Below the pieces are notes generated by a model, which did not search any database, was not told the DNA's origin, and saw nothing but the letters and a program-made list of their open reading frames with translations. A stretch of 64,000 nucleotides of DNA from Taxillus chinensis (taxonomy: Eukaryota; Streptophyta; Magnoliopsida; Santalales; Loranthaceae): assembly GCA_023512835.1 (NCBI GenBank), contig CM042092.1, forward strand, positions 27,539,543 to 27,603,542, read 5' to 3'. Shown here one piece after another: positions 10,190-21,096 of this stretch (its first letter is position 1; each line of letters starts with the position of its first letter). A program made the translations under genes and the position numbers.

Positions 10190-10648
10190 GATAGTTCATG
10201 GTCCGGTGGACCTAGGATAGTGGGGTGCCCTGGGCGCTTCGAGACTCTTAGGAGGCGGTATAGGACACGCCTGATCAACGTGGTCCTATCTGGTTTTCTG
10301 GGGTGCACTCGGGGGTAGTTAGACCAAGGAGTAGGGCATTTGCATTTGGGTTGAGGGTGCATACATGCATTGGCATTAGGGCACTTGTTTAATTTTAGTA
10401 TGAGTATTGTGATTGGACATGCTTTGTGTTGCTGAAACTTGTTGCTAAAAACAAAATTTTGTTGCTTTGTGAAATTCGGTGATTTTCTCGTGAGACTTGT
10501 TGCTATGAATTGCTGCTGTGTGTGTGCTTCGTGATTTACCTATGTGTTTAAATGTAAAACGTTGCTTGAGTACCTCATGGCCCATGGGGATGAGGGTGTG
10601 TAGAGCTTGAGAGAAGCCGATCCTAGTTTGGTTTAAATTATGTAGACT

Positions 10649-11780
10649 ATGCCTCCTAGGAGAGTAACCCGAGCTACTCCAGTGTAGAAGATGAATCTTC
10701 ACGCGTCTTTGGAGAGGAAAGAGGACAACATGTAGAGGGCGATGATCCCCTGGAGCGGATCATGGCCCAAGTCCGGGCCCTAAGTGAGAACGTGCAAGGC
10801 ATGCGTGAGGACCTCAGGGGTGAGATCCTAAACGAGGTGCGTCAGGAGATGATGGCACGACAGGCAGTGCCACCCCCTCCACCCCATGAGGCGGAACCTC
10901 CGTGTAGGCAGGAAGTGCCGGTGAGGCAGGAAGAGGGAGACGTGTTGACGCAGTTCCGAAAGGAACACCCACCAAGGTTCAAGGGAGGAGCTGAACCTCT
11001 AGGAGCAGAGCACTGGCTGCGGGAGATCGAGCATGTGTTCTCCTTTCTTCGACCCCGGGAGGAAGACAAAGTGAGACTAGCAGTCCGGCAGTTGGAGGAG
11101 GAAGCCTTGGAATGGTGGCTTAGCATCTCAGGAAGCCGGGACATGGAGACCATGGCCTGGAATGAGTTCCTCCACTGTTCCATGAGGAGTTCTTTCCGAG
11201 TCATTGCGGTGGCGAAGCGGGAGGAGTTCGGCGGCCTGAAGCGGGGATCGCGCTCGATGGCGAGTATGAGCGAGATTTCCGGGGGCTGAGTCGGTTTGCT
11301 CCAAGAAGCAATATCAAGGGGGGGACCTGAAGGCCCATAAGTTTACCATGGGTCTCAAACCCGCCCTGAAGCAAAGGGTGGAGATGCTTGCGATCGAAGA
11401 CCTATCTTGAAGTCGTGGACACCGCCAAGATTGTTGAGAGAGGATTAGAGGAGGGAAGACAGGCTCACCAGGAGCGGATGGGGGCAGAGCGCGCGACAAG
11501 CACGGTGAAACCAAGAGGCGAAGGTTGAGCCCAGGAGTGGGACTTTTCCCAAGGATGGGGGCCAAGCTTCAATGGCTCCGCCCAGATCCCGTTACTTTGG
11601 AGGACAGGGGGAGTCTTCTTTGGGAACTTCCCAAGCGGGTGTACCTGTTGTGGCTGTCGGGGGCACGTCAAACGTGAGTGCCCCAAGCGGCACTTGACGT
11701 GTCATAGCCGTGGGAAGGTGGGACACATCGGCAAGGTGTGTTTTAGCAAGGGGAACAGGTCGGGGGAGCTGGAAGCTTAG
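10649..11780 (+). pseudogene. gypsy-2 gag, frameshifted
   Basis: The gag start is ATG at 10649 (MPPRRVTRA), stopped by TAG at 10685. The body is open at 10762-11289, with HPPRFKGGAEP, EHWLREIEHVF, REEDKVRLAVRQLE and ALEWW, the retrotransposon gag domain. Two zinc knuckles lie near 11640-11745: the first keeps CX2CX4HX4C, while in the second the second Cys has become Arg. Several indels separate these blocks. Confidence 0.85.
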
Positions 11781-11986
11781 CACAAGGGAGCAGGGGTGGG
11801 ACCCAATTTTAGGCCCCGGTCCCCTAAGCCAGGACATTCGTGGCAGGCCCGGTCGGGCGGTTCCGGTCACACTAGGCCACGGGGGGAGAGGCAACCACAA
11901 GGAGGATCGGAGGGGCGTCCTAGTGGACTGCAGCAGGAACAAAAGGGAAGGCAAGTGAGGCTAGCGGTGGGGCAAGCCAAGGCAGA

Positions 11987-12667
11987 GTGTTCGCGCTTAC
12001 CTCGGTGCCAGCTGAAATGGAGGACTTACCATCACCCTCCGAGGAAGGTGGAGCTGGACCTTCGGTGGTTCGAGGTACTATTCTAATATCCCGCACCGTT
12101 GTTGCCGCATTGTTTGATACCGGAGCTTCGTGTTCCCTGATTGCTAAGTCCTTGGTGGAGAGCCTTGGACTTGATTGTGTGGAGGCCGATAGACCTCCGA
12201 GGGTCGAGTCCCCAATGGGAGGTGTAGAGTTGATCCACCAAATGTGTCGAGAGTGTGCACTTACGATAGGAGAGGTTGACCTCTCATTTGATTTGTACGT
12301 AATGCCCATGAGGACCTTTAGTTTGATTCCGGGGATGGACTGGTTGATGGCTTTTCAGGCTAAGATTGATCGCTATAGGCGACGAGTATCGTTTACTACA
12401 CCCACAGGATCTTCCTGTGCCCTAGTGGGTGAATGGGATAGGGATCCTGGGAGAGCTAGACCGACGAGGGAGCTATGGGGCAATATTACCCATAGGCTTG
12501 CCACCCTAACCTTTGAGGAGGAAGGTAACTTAGAGAAAAGGGTGTGGCCGGATGTTGTCGAGAATTTCCAGGATGTCTTTCCTGGGGAGTTGTTGGAGTT
12601 GCCTCCACACGAAGTATCGAGTTTACGGTTGAACTGTTGCCAGGGGTGGGACCCATCTCACAAGTAG
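11987..12667 (+). pseudogene. gypsy-2 protease to start of reverse transcriptase
   Basis: An open 226-codon stretch with the aspartic protease motif [10 protein letters not shown] near codon 42 and the conserved [15 protein letters not shown] block near codon 120. It ends in a frameshift just before the reverse transcriptase. The Met at 11987 is not a natural start. Confidence 0.82.
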
Positions 12668-13262
12668 CGTACCGGATGGGACCTGGCCGAGTTGCGGGAG
12701 CTTCGAAGCAAATAAAACAACTGGGAGATAAAGGTTTTATCCGTCCTAGTACCTCACCTTGGGGTGCACCGTTCTTGTTTGCTAAGAAGGCGGATGGTTC
12801 GTTGCGACTTTGCATTGATTATCGGAAGTTGAATCAAGTAACGGTAAAGAACAAGTACCCTTTGCCGCGGATTGATGACTTATTCGACCAGGTTGGGTAG
12901 AGCACGGTGGTTCTAAAAAATCGATCTGCGTTCGGGATATCATCAATTGAGGGTCGGGAGCGAAGACATCCCTAAGACGGCGTTCAGGTGCAGATACGGA
13001 CACTATGAATGGTTAGTGATGCCTTTTGGGCTCACGAACGCACTCTTTGTGTTCATGCATCTAATGAATCGGGTATTTGCCCCATACCTGGATTCCTTCG
13101 TGGTGGTATTTATTGACGACATCCTTGTGTACTCCAAAACCCAAGGCCGAGCATGGGGAGCACCTGGCCGTGGTGCTGCAGGCACTACGAGATCATCACT
13201 TGTATGCTAAATTTAGCAAGTGTGACTTCGGATGCGAGAGGTGCATTTTCTTGGGCATGTAG
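12668..13262 (+). pseudogene. gypsy-2 reverse transcriptase, broken
   Basis: The blocks [20 protein letters not shown] (to 12880), [10 protein letters not shown] (about 12930), VMPFGLTNA (about 13020) and [11 protein letters not shown] (about 13110-13140) are in different frames. A stop and a lost frame at 12895-12920 fall in the stretch between palm motifs. The copy cannot make an active enzyme. Confidence 0.85.
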
Positions 13263-13698
13263 TATCTGCCGGAAGGAGTTAGAGTGGACCCAACAAAGAT
13301 TGAGTCCGTAGCATCTTGGAAGAGGCCCACAAATGTTTTTGAGATCCGGAGTTTCTTGGGTCCAGCGGGGTATTACCGGCGTTTTGTGGAAGGGTTTTCT
13401 CGGTTGGCGGCGCCCATGACAGCTCTTACACGGAAGGGAGCCAAATTCGAGTGGACGGACAAGTGCCGGCAGCATTCGAGGAGTTGAAGACTCGCTGACT
13501 ACCGCACCGGTGTTGAGCCTACCGCAGGAGGGAGTGCCATTCGAGGTGTATTGTGATGCATCTCGCGTTGGACTGGGTGTGTGTTTTGATGCAAGAACGC
13601 CAAGTCATAGCATATGACTCGTGATACTGAAGTCCCATGAGCAAAACTAACCAACACACGACCTGGAGTTAGCGAGTAGTTATTTTTGCCCCGAAGTC
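13263..13698 (+). pseudogene. gypsy-2 RNase H, first half, broken
   Basis: A connection block ([20 protein letters not shown], 13340-13400) and [11 protein letters not shown] (about 13555-13585) are recognisable. Indels at several points stop a continuous frame. Confidence 0.75.
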
Positions 13699-14364
13699 TT
13701 GGCGACATTACCTGTTGGGAGAGAAATTTGTGGTATATACGACCACAAAAGCCTACGATATATCTTCACCCGGAGAGACCTAAATTTGCGACAACGGAGG
13801 TGGGTAGAGTACCTGCAAATGTTTGACTTCACGCTCTCCTACACGCCTGGGAAGGGAAATTTAGTAGCCGACGCACTAAGTAGAAAGGGGAAAGCCGAGG
13901 TTTCCATGAGAGAATGGAAAATGATGGAGCGGTTGGCGGTCTTCGGGTGCAACCTGCTTTCAACAATGGAGGGAGCTATCCTGTGTCCTCTCACTGTGAT
14001 ACCAGAGTTGTATCAGCATGTCCGTGAGGGACAGTTAGGAGACGTGGACTGTGAGGTGATCCGGGCCCAGATAGAGGCCGGAGAGCTGTCAGAAGACTGG
14101 ACAGAAGGAGTTGAGCATGAGCTGAAATTTCGGGGGCGTCTGATAGTACCACCTTCCTTGCGTGAGGATGTGCTGAGGGAATTTCATCATTCCCGTTTGG
14201 CTGTACATCCAGGAGGAACTAAGATGTATCATGCCGTTCGCGTGCAGTTCTGGTGGCCGGGGCTGAAACGGAGTGTAGCAGAGTTTGTTTCCAGGTGCCT
14301 TACCTGTCAGCAAGTGAAGGCAGAGCACCAACGACCCGTGGTCAATTGCGGCCTTTACCTGTAG
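13699..14364 (+). pseudogene. gypsy-2 RNase H end and integrase zinc domain, open 221-codon stretch
   Basis: It shows the RNase H end ([20 protein letters not shown]) and NLVADALSRKGKAEV. The integrase N-terminal zinc-binding block follows, with His residues in FHHSRLAVHPGGTKM and Cys residues in SRCLTCQQVKAEH. A frameshift ends it near 14340. Confidence 0.82.
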
Positions 14365-15140
14365 CCGAGTGGAAGTGGGAGCATATTACCATGGACTTCG
14401 TGACGGGACTTCCTACCACTTCGGGAGAAAGGACATGATTTGGGTCATAGTGGGACACTTAACTAAGTAAGCCCATTTCTTGGCAATTCGAGAGCGCGAC
14501 TCTATCGGCACGTTAAGCCAGTTGTATGTTGATGAGATTGTCCGCTTGCACGGAGTGCCCTTGTCTATTGTTTTGGACAGGGATGCGCGGTTTACATCCC
14601 GGTTTTGGGGAGGTCCAGTAGGAAGCATTAGGAACCCGACTTAATTTGAGTACCGCATTCCATCCCGAGACCGATGGTCAGTCCGAGAGGACCATTCAAA
14701 CATTGGAAGACTTGTTGAAGGCTTGTGTACTTGATTTTGGAGGATCATGGGCATCCCACCTTCCTCCAGGTGGAGTTTGCCTATAATAACGATTACCGGT
14801 CTTCGATTGGGATGGCCCCATTTGAGGCATTGTATGGCCAACCGTGTCGGTCTCCATTATGTTGGGCGAGAAGGGGAGAGGCGGCTATGTTAGGACCTCA
14901 ATTGGTCCAGGAGGCTACGTCAAAAGTTCACCAAGGAGGGGAGGAGGGCAAGCATCAAACTTCAACATAATCAGGTATTTGCCCAACTAGTCATCGCTAC
15001 ATGACCATGTGGAGTGTATAAATGTGTGAAATAATTTGTGCTTTGTTGTGTATTGATTTGTGCTAGAGGGTGTTAGAGGCCTATGCATTGGTTGTGATTG
15101 TTTTCTTTCATTCCACTTTTCTTTTCGAGGACGAAAAGTC
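14365..15140 (+). pseudogene. gypsy-2 integrase core, broken, C-terminal end deleted
   Basis: The first catalytic Asp is in ITMDFVTGLPT (about 14390), the second in [12 protein letters not shown] (about 14575), and the Glu lies in the [11 protein letters not shown] block (about 14670-14700). A stretch resembling SSIGMAPFEALYGQPCRSPL follows to 14860. After about 14970 the frame is lost and the C-terminal domain is absent; only the FEDEKS-like pol end (15123-15143) remains before the polypurine tract. Confidence 0.82.
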
Positions 15141-15155
15141 TTAAGGGGGAGAGGA
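15141..15155 (+). other. Polypurine tract of gypsy-2
   Basis: TTAAGGGGGAGAGGA directly precedes TGTAAGGACCC of the 3' LTR, preceded by CGAGGACGAAAAGTC as in gypsy-1 and gypsy-4. Confidence 0.85.
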
Positions 15156-15873
15156 TGTAAGGACCCGTACCTTGAGTTAGTCACAGTTTTGCCTTCTGAG
15201 TAGAGTTTTTTCTAGATTTTGACCTAGTGAATGGGCTCAAATGAATTCACGTGCAAAAGGAAAGATGCTTAGAATGATGTCCTCTATCTACCACGAAGTT
15301 TCAGGCCAAATGGACGTGTATGTGAGGTGCACGTGAAATGGGTCCATTTCACGTGCAAGTGTGGTTGTCTTCTACATGATGCAAGGAGGCTAAGGGTGAA
15401 GTTTGAGCGCATTTGGAGTGCATTTGGAGTTGCACGTGAATTGGGGAATTCACGTTCAAATTGGCGTACGGCCATATTTTTGCATGGTTCCCTTGGTTTT
15501 GACATTCTAATGATCTTTCTCTAAAGGACCATGTTGAAATTCAGAGGTATTTTAGCCTATATGGGTGCGGAAAGGTGCTAACTTGTGTGATCAAAACTAT
15601 GTCGGTTTGATCCTGGGATTTACTTATCAAAACTACGTCGTTTTGATGTGGGTAGTGTCTATATAATGAGGGCTTGAGTTTGAGTTTAGGGTTTTTGTGT
15701 TCTTCTTTGCTTGCACTGCTGCCAAGAGAAGAGAGAGAGAGAGAGAGAGGATCTCCGGGCGATTGCCGTGGTGGTTCGCGTCGTTGGAAGGTGTCTAGCG
15801 TTGAGGTTAGGACAAAAGCCTGAGGTAGGCATTCACGTTCTTCCTAATTCTCCTCTCGTTCTAGGATATTCGC

Positions 15874-15936
<63 letters not shown>

Positions 15937-17144
15937 AATCCATATAGGTGTGATCTCCTATATGGATGTTGGCGTTCGATGGCATGTTCGGTTGATTTTG
16001 ATGTTGAATTTGGCCTGAGGATTTTCCGGGTTTGTTTATGCCCACCATGTGTTTGATGAAATGTCTGTGAGGCCTACACGCTATGTATTTGATAAAATGT
16101 CTGTGAGGCCTGCATGCCATGTATTCAATATAATGCCTGTGAGACCTTGTATATGGGTGTCCGATGATATACCTACGTGACTGGTGTGTCCTGTGTTTGA
16201 TTTGTATTTGATTTTAAGCCTATGAGGCTGATGTGTGTGGCTTGTACCGACCATGTTGGTCCTTCGAGATAAAGTGTAAATCTTTGTCTTTGAGTTTACA
16301 TGTTGAGATGTAATGCTATCTTTGTTCCGTTGATCTGTTTGAGACTAAGTCGAGATATGGGCCAGGCACAATAGCCGGACCCCTTTGAGATTTGGCCAGG
16401 ACGTGGTCCTGAGTCTCGGTGTAGCACTCACGACGGTGGGCTAAGTCTACACCCATTCCTGAGGGTAGGTATGGCGCCCGAGGAGGTGGTTGACCATATC
16501 GACTCGGGTGGAAAATGTTGCATTGGTGTCCATGCGGCATTCGCTTAGATGTGGTATGTCATGTCGCCGTGGTGGCGGGGTGTCCTCTCGCCCTTCGGTG
16601 CGGGCTCAGGTAAAGAGTGTTCTCTGGGTGATGTTTGTTTGCTTTAGCCTTAGGCACGACACGAGCACAAGCATACACATATCATGCATGTTGTAGAAGC
16701 AGACGGGTGCCGGGGAGACCGGATCCCTACTGAGCTATGGTTTGCTCACCTCTCCTATAAACTGTTCTTTTGCGGGGTGAGGAGCTAGGCCCCTGAGGGT
16801 GGGAGTTTTATGTTATTTCCTTTGTTGTACTCCTGGTTTTATGTGTTTGGAATTTGGTTTGGTTTTATTTGTGGCTTCATAGGGGTTTTTTTTCCCCAAC
16901 TGGGTTGTAATAAACATTTAGTCGTTGAAATGAAATAAAATGAGATGTTATTTAATTTGTGTTTGTGTGCATGGTTTGGGAGCAGGAGCATGCCCCTTGG
17001 CATGTTAGCCTGGTTGTGCAGGTTTGGGACAACACCCGTGCCAAGAAGTCCTTTTAAGGTGCTTGCACCAACCCCTTGTCCCTTCGGGTGCGGGCATGGG
17101 CGATCACTACTCATTTCCAAGTGGAAGGAAATTGGGGCGTGACG
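15156..17144 (+). repeat. gypsy-2 3' LTR
   Basis: It starts TGTAAGGACCCGTACC and ends GGGGCGTGACG, where the terminal A has changed to G. It matches the 5' LTR over its whole length, with an expanded AT tract (15876-15932) and a deletion of about 35 bases near 16777. Confidence 0.92.
15876..15932 (+). repeat. Expanded AT microsatellite in gypsy-2 3' LTR
   Basis: About 28 AT units, twice the length of the allele in the partner LTR. Confidence 0.95.
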
Positions 17145-17149
17145 GTTGG
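17145..17149 (+). repeat. Right TSD of gypsy-2 (GTTGG)
   Basis: Matches 8224-8228 exactly. Confidence 0.85.
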
Positions 17150-18076
17150 AAAATTAAGTGGCAACTCTTTAAGACATGTATTTAAGCTTGGATGACCCTC
17201 CCAATGTGTTATAAAGATGATTGTCTTTCCATCCATTTTATAAGGGGTAACAATGTGTTTTGACCAATTTTGAGTTTTTTTTGTGCCAAAAGTGTTTTGA
17301 CCATAACTTGTTCATCTCTACATGGAATTAAATGTGGTCAAGTGTAATCTCTAAAGTTTCTCATCTATCATTTAGAATTGGCTTCAGGCCACTTTTAAAC
17401 TTTCTCGGAGAGATCCTCAATTTGTGCTATGTATTTGTGTATTTAATTTGAGCGAAAACCGGGTTCAATAGTGTGTACAAGTCAGGTATAGCTCACACAA
17501 TAAGAATAATGAGTGGATTCTTATCAAATCCAGGATAGGCAACATTGAACATCGGTGAAATGAATATTAAGGTATCTAAAAGATATAACAAATTTGTGTT
17601 AATATTATAATAAAGTCGAGCCATTGTTCAATAGCTTTAGTGATGCGAGATATGAGTGGAGATTTAACGTATTTGATGATATATGTAGGGGGAACAATAT
17701 CATGGAAATCTAAATTGTAAAGGGTATCACTATCCACAAAAAAGTAAAAGATATAATCTGTTCAGAAGCAAGAAAGGGGGCAGTATGAATGAAGATATTT
17801 TTTAAATAACTAGGTGTGGGAGAACCAAAGTTTATTGTCATGTCCCAATTTTCCACTTCTGTAGAAACATATTGTAACTGCCAATGTTTGCGCCTAGAGA
17901 ATTAATGTAAAACATCTTAAAAGAGGCTTATGAAACACGGTAAGCAAGATGTTGGCATCATAATCCAAAAAATAATTATATAGCAACTTTATCCATATGC
18001 TACAATATATAATGAATTGTCAAGCCCAACCTCATCAAAATGAAAATGCACTTCAAAGAATAATAAACAAATTGGT

Positions 18077-18077
<1 letters not shown>

Positions 18078-18110
<33 letters not shown>

Positions 18111-18117
18111 CAACAAC
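18078..18117. repeat. TAA/AAC trinucleotide microsatellite
   Basis: A run of TAA units passes directly into CAA units. Confidence 0.95.
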
Positions 18118-18309
18118 TTTAGGAGGACAAGGTAGGCCCATAACTCGATGGGCCAGTGTCATTCTCTGTCACTTACACTTATCAGGCCTAGCACAAGCCA
18201 TGGTGCTATGAAGAATATGCTAAGACTTTGTTTTTTAATCAATTTTTCAGAAAAAAAATATGTTTTTAAAAGCTTTTTAATTACTATTTTTTAAAAAAAT
18301 ACCAGGAAG

Positions 18310-18312
<3 letters not shown>

Positions 18313-18341
<29 letters not shown>

Positions 18342-18342
18342 T
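18313..18342. repeat. TA microsatellite
   Basis: About 15 TA units in the region upstream of the PPR gene. Confidence 0.95.
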
Positions 18343-18607
18343 ACAAACTATTGTTTTGTTGGTTTGCATGGGGGACTGACCATGAATTTAAAATTGAAGG
18401 GGCACATAATCAATAATATAATAAGCTAAATAAATTTTATTCTTTTTTAACATACTATGATTTGAATAAAATTAATGATATATTTATTTTTTTAAAAAAA
18501 ACTAACAATCGATAAGAAATGATGTTTAATTTCTGCCGTTTACTTTATCCGGTAATATGATAAGAATTAAGAAATGCTGATGATGGGAGGGAAGGTGGAA
18601 AGACGCG

Positions 18608-20629
18608 ATGCGACTCGAAGGGAAAGGTTGGTTACTGCTGAAGCCTCGCAAGCCCGCTACCCAATCCATTCCCCCACTGGTTCTCAACACAGAGACCCCA
18701 GTCCTCCACGATCGCCCCAATCCTAAGAAGAAGAAGAGCAACAACAACAACAATCAATCGAATGAGAATCCCCAGAACAAGAAGGAGAACGAGAATGAGA
18801 GTAGAGGTGCTGGGGGGCTTGTGAATGTGAAGGAGTCGGATGTGATTAAGAGGTTGAAGCAGGAGCCAGACCTGGCTTCAGCCCTCACCTATTTTAAGTC
18901 CATCTCCAACAGCAGCAGCAGCAGCAACAAATGGGCAGATCCACGAGCTCTCAACTTCAAACACACACCTCTCACCTACCGAGTCATGATCCACAGGCTG
19001 TGCGTCCATGGCCACATGGACGCCGTCCACTACCTTCTCCTCCAGATGAAGCTGGACGGTTTCCCCTGCGACCAGGACCTCTTCATCGCCATCATCTCCG
19101 CCTACCGCCGCGCCGGGACCGTCCACCTCGCCCTCCAAACCTTTTACCGGATGTCCGATTTGGGGTGCACCCCCACCGTGCCCATCTACAACCACCTCCT
19201 CCACGCCCTCCTCTCCCACAACCACCTTCACCTCATCACCCCGCTCTACGCACACATGAACGAGGACGGCTTGAAGCCCAACGTCTTCACCTTCAACATC
19301 CTCCTCAACGCCCTCTGCCGCAACGGCCGCGTTGACGCTGCCCGCAACCTGCTCGACCAAATGTCTGCCAGGGGCTGCCCCCCTGACGCCGTCAGCTACA
19401 CCACCGTTGTCTCGTCCATCCTGTGTAGGGACGGTGAAGGTAGTGACAACCTACGGGAAGCCACTGACCTGGCTTCCAGATTCGCCCCCATCGTCCCCGT
19501 TTACAACGCCCTCATCCACGCTGCCTGCAGAGGAACCCGCTTCCAGGACGCGTTTCGATTCCTCCGCGAAATGGACGACAAGGGACTCCGTCCTAATGTC
19601 GTAACCTACACTACCATCATAAACGCTCTGTCTGTGTCTGTGTCTGCTTCGGGGAGCAACAACAAGAACCACCACCACCATCACCTTCCCCATCTGGCAC
19701 TGGCTCTCGCCGTTTTGGCCAAGATGTTTGTGAGGGGCTGCGACCCCAATACCCAAACCTTTTGTTGTCTCCTCAAAGTGCTTCTGTCCGCTAGGAGACT
19801 GCGTGAGGCCCTTCACCTGTTGGAACTGATGAGGCGTGAAGGAGTCGCGCCCAACATCGTTGCGTATAACACACTCTTGCACGGCCTGTGCCACAACGGG
19901 AGGGTCGGTGAAGCTGCTTCCCTTTTGAATCAGATGGAGCAAAGCGGGTGCGCTCCCAATGTGGTCACCTACAGTACGTTGATTGATGGGTTTTCCAAAG
20001 CTGGAGACTGGGTGGGGGCATCACAGGCGTGGAACTGGATGATGTCTCGCGGGTGCCGCCCCAACATTGTGGTTTATACCTGCATGATGGATGCCCTCTG
20101 CAGGAACTCCATGTTTCACGAGGCTCACCGCCTTCTACAGAACATGGCTGCTGAAAGTTGCCGGCCCAGTGCCGCCACCTTCAACACCTTCATCAGAGGT
20201 TTATGCAGCAGAGGAAGAGTGGAATCAGCGGTTGATTTGTTTCATCAAATGAGAGCATACGGGTGCTCTCCCACTGTCACAACATACAATGAGCTGCTTC
20301 ATGGTCTCTTCAAAGTGAATGACTTTGCAAAAGCTTTCGAGATCACGAGGGAGATGGAAGAAAACGGTCCCGAGATGAATGTCGTCTCTTATAATACTAT
20401 CTTGTATGGCTTTTGCTGTGCAGGAATGCTTGAGAAGGCACTGCAGCTCTTGGGGAAAATGGTGGTGGCAGGAAGGAAGCCCGATGCCATTACATTAAAC
20501 ACAGTTATTAATGGGTATTGTAGGAAGGGTAAGATTAAGCCTGCGATGCAACTTATGCATACAATGACTGCGGGAGGGTGGCAGCCTGACGTAGTGGCAT
20601 ATACTAGCCTCATATGGGGGGATTTGTAA
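18608..20629 (+). CDS. P-class pentatricopeptide repeat protein (single exon), open part
   Basis: A 673-codon frame with about 15 tandem 35-residue PPR motifs from residue 123 onward, recognised by phrases such as NILLNALCRNGRVDAARNLL and NTLLHGLCHNGRVGEA, each ending in PNVVTY/PNIVAY-type blocks. PPR proteins bind organellar RNA one repeat per base and act in processing, stability or translation in mitochondria or plastids (family knowledge). The first 120 residues include a Lys/Asn-rich stretch (37-65) and a conserved-looking VIKRLKQEPDLASALTYFKS block. One repeat near residues 340-360 carries an insertion with five His. It most resembles the Arabidopsis At3g48810 type as remembered, not searched. 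The frame ends early at TAA because of a six-G run; see the tail entry. This is the only clear host gene here, and its base composition is more GC-rich than its surroundings. Confidence 0.9.
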   Translation: MRLEGKGWLLLKPRKPATQSIPPLVLNTETPVLHDRPNPKKKKSNNNNNQSNENPQNKKENENESRGAGGLVNVKESDVIKRLKQEPDLASALTYFKSISNSSSSSNKWADPRALNFKHTPLTYRVMIHRLCVHGHMDAVHYLLLQMKLDGFPCDQDLFIAIISAYRRAGTVHLALQTFYRMSDLGCTPTVPIYNHLLHALLSHNHLHLITPLYAHMNEDGLKPNVFTFNILLNALCRNGRVDAARNLLDQMSARGCPPDAVSYTTVVSSILCRDGEGSDNLREATDLASRFAPIVPVYNALIHAACRGTRFQDAFRFLREMDDKGLRPNVVTYTTIINALSVSVSASGSNNKNHHHHHLPHLALALAVLAKMFVRGCDPNTQTFCCLLKVLLSARRLREALHLLELMRREGVAPNIVAYNTLLHGLCHNGRVGEAASLLNQMEQSGCAPNVVTYSTLIDGFSKAGDWVGASQAWNWMMSRGCRPNIVVYTCMMDALCRNSMFHEAHRLLQNMAAESCRPSAATFNTFIRGLCSRGRVESAVDLFHQMRAYGCSPTVTTYNELLHGLFKVNDFAKAFEITREMEENGPEMNVVSYNTILYGFCCAGMLEKALQLLGKMVVAGRKPDAITLNTVINGYCRKGKIKPAMQLMHTMTAGGWQPDVVAYTSLIWGDL

Positions 20630-20911
20630 CTGGGTTGGTTTGGATGAAGCCGTGGTTTATCTTAAAAAGATGTTGAGCGAAGAAATCTCACCTAATGTTG
20701 CAACATGGAATGTATTGCTGCAATGTTTATCTAGCAAGATGGATCGTTCGGGCTCCAATGAAATTCTCAAAAGTATCTTAAAAAGACGTTGAGCGAAGAA
20801 ATCTCACCCAATGTTGCAACATGGAATGTATTGCTGCAGTGTTTATTTAGCAAGATGGATCCTTCGGGCTCTAATGAAATTCTCAAAAGTATCCTAGACG
20901 GAGGATACTAG
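20630..20911 (+). pseudogene. Out-of-frame 3' tail of the PPR gene
   Basis: Reading past the stop with one base fewer in the G run at 20616-20621 continues the last PPR motif (GLDEAVVYLKKMLSEE, then SPNVATWNVLLQCL) without a break, as expected of the gene's true end. A 116-bp tandem duplication follows; its second copy ends in a short tail with TAG at 20909-20911, which is probably the ancestral stop. Either the gene has lost its last 50 or so residues, or the extra G is a sequencing error. Confidence 0.7.
20661..20892 (+). repeat. 116-bp tandem duplication at the PPR 3' end
   Basis: GAGCGAAGAAATCTCACC occurs at 20675 and again at 20791, and the following bases run in parallel (TTGCAACATGGAATGTATTG, then TAGCAAGATGGAT) with a handful of substitutions. 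116 is not a multiple of three, so the copy shifts the frame. Confidence 0.9.
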
Positions 20912-21096
20912 AAGTTAGATTACGAATTTGGCTTTGCAATGGAGATGCATGATCAACGAAAATTTGGTTTCGACCCTATATTATTGATGCGGTATGGCTT
21001 CTTTAACAAAAATTAATAATTATTGTTAGAGTTTCACCTTACCAATCAAGTAAATGTTAATATAGAATTGAGATTAGCTTATTTTAAGATATTGAT

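Larger units (their letters stand above)
8229..17144 (+). mobile_element. gypsy-2: Ty3/Gypsy chromovirus, complete ends, degraded coding
   Basis: Two LTRs of about 1.95-1.99 kb, a primer-binding site, gag, protease, reverse transcriptase, RNase H, integrase and a polypurine tract are in order, and 5-bp TSDs GTTGG flank the element. The coding region parallels gypsy-1 and is broken by many indels. The integrase C-terminal and chromodomain-like region is missing (deleted near 14970). Confidence 0.92.
17150..18607. other. AT-rich host DNA upstream of the PPR gene
   Basis: No open frame or transposon terminus was recognised. It holds a TAA/AAC microsatellite (18078-18117), a TA tract (18313-18342) and A/T-rich runs. 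The promoter and 5' untranslated region of the PPR gene should lie at its right end, but no TATA box at a usual distance stands out. Confidence 0.6.

Noticed and set aside
18878..19942. Minus-strand frames of 160-163 codons opposite the PPR gene
   Set aside because: Antisense readings of the GC-rich PPR coding sequence.
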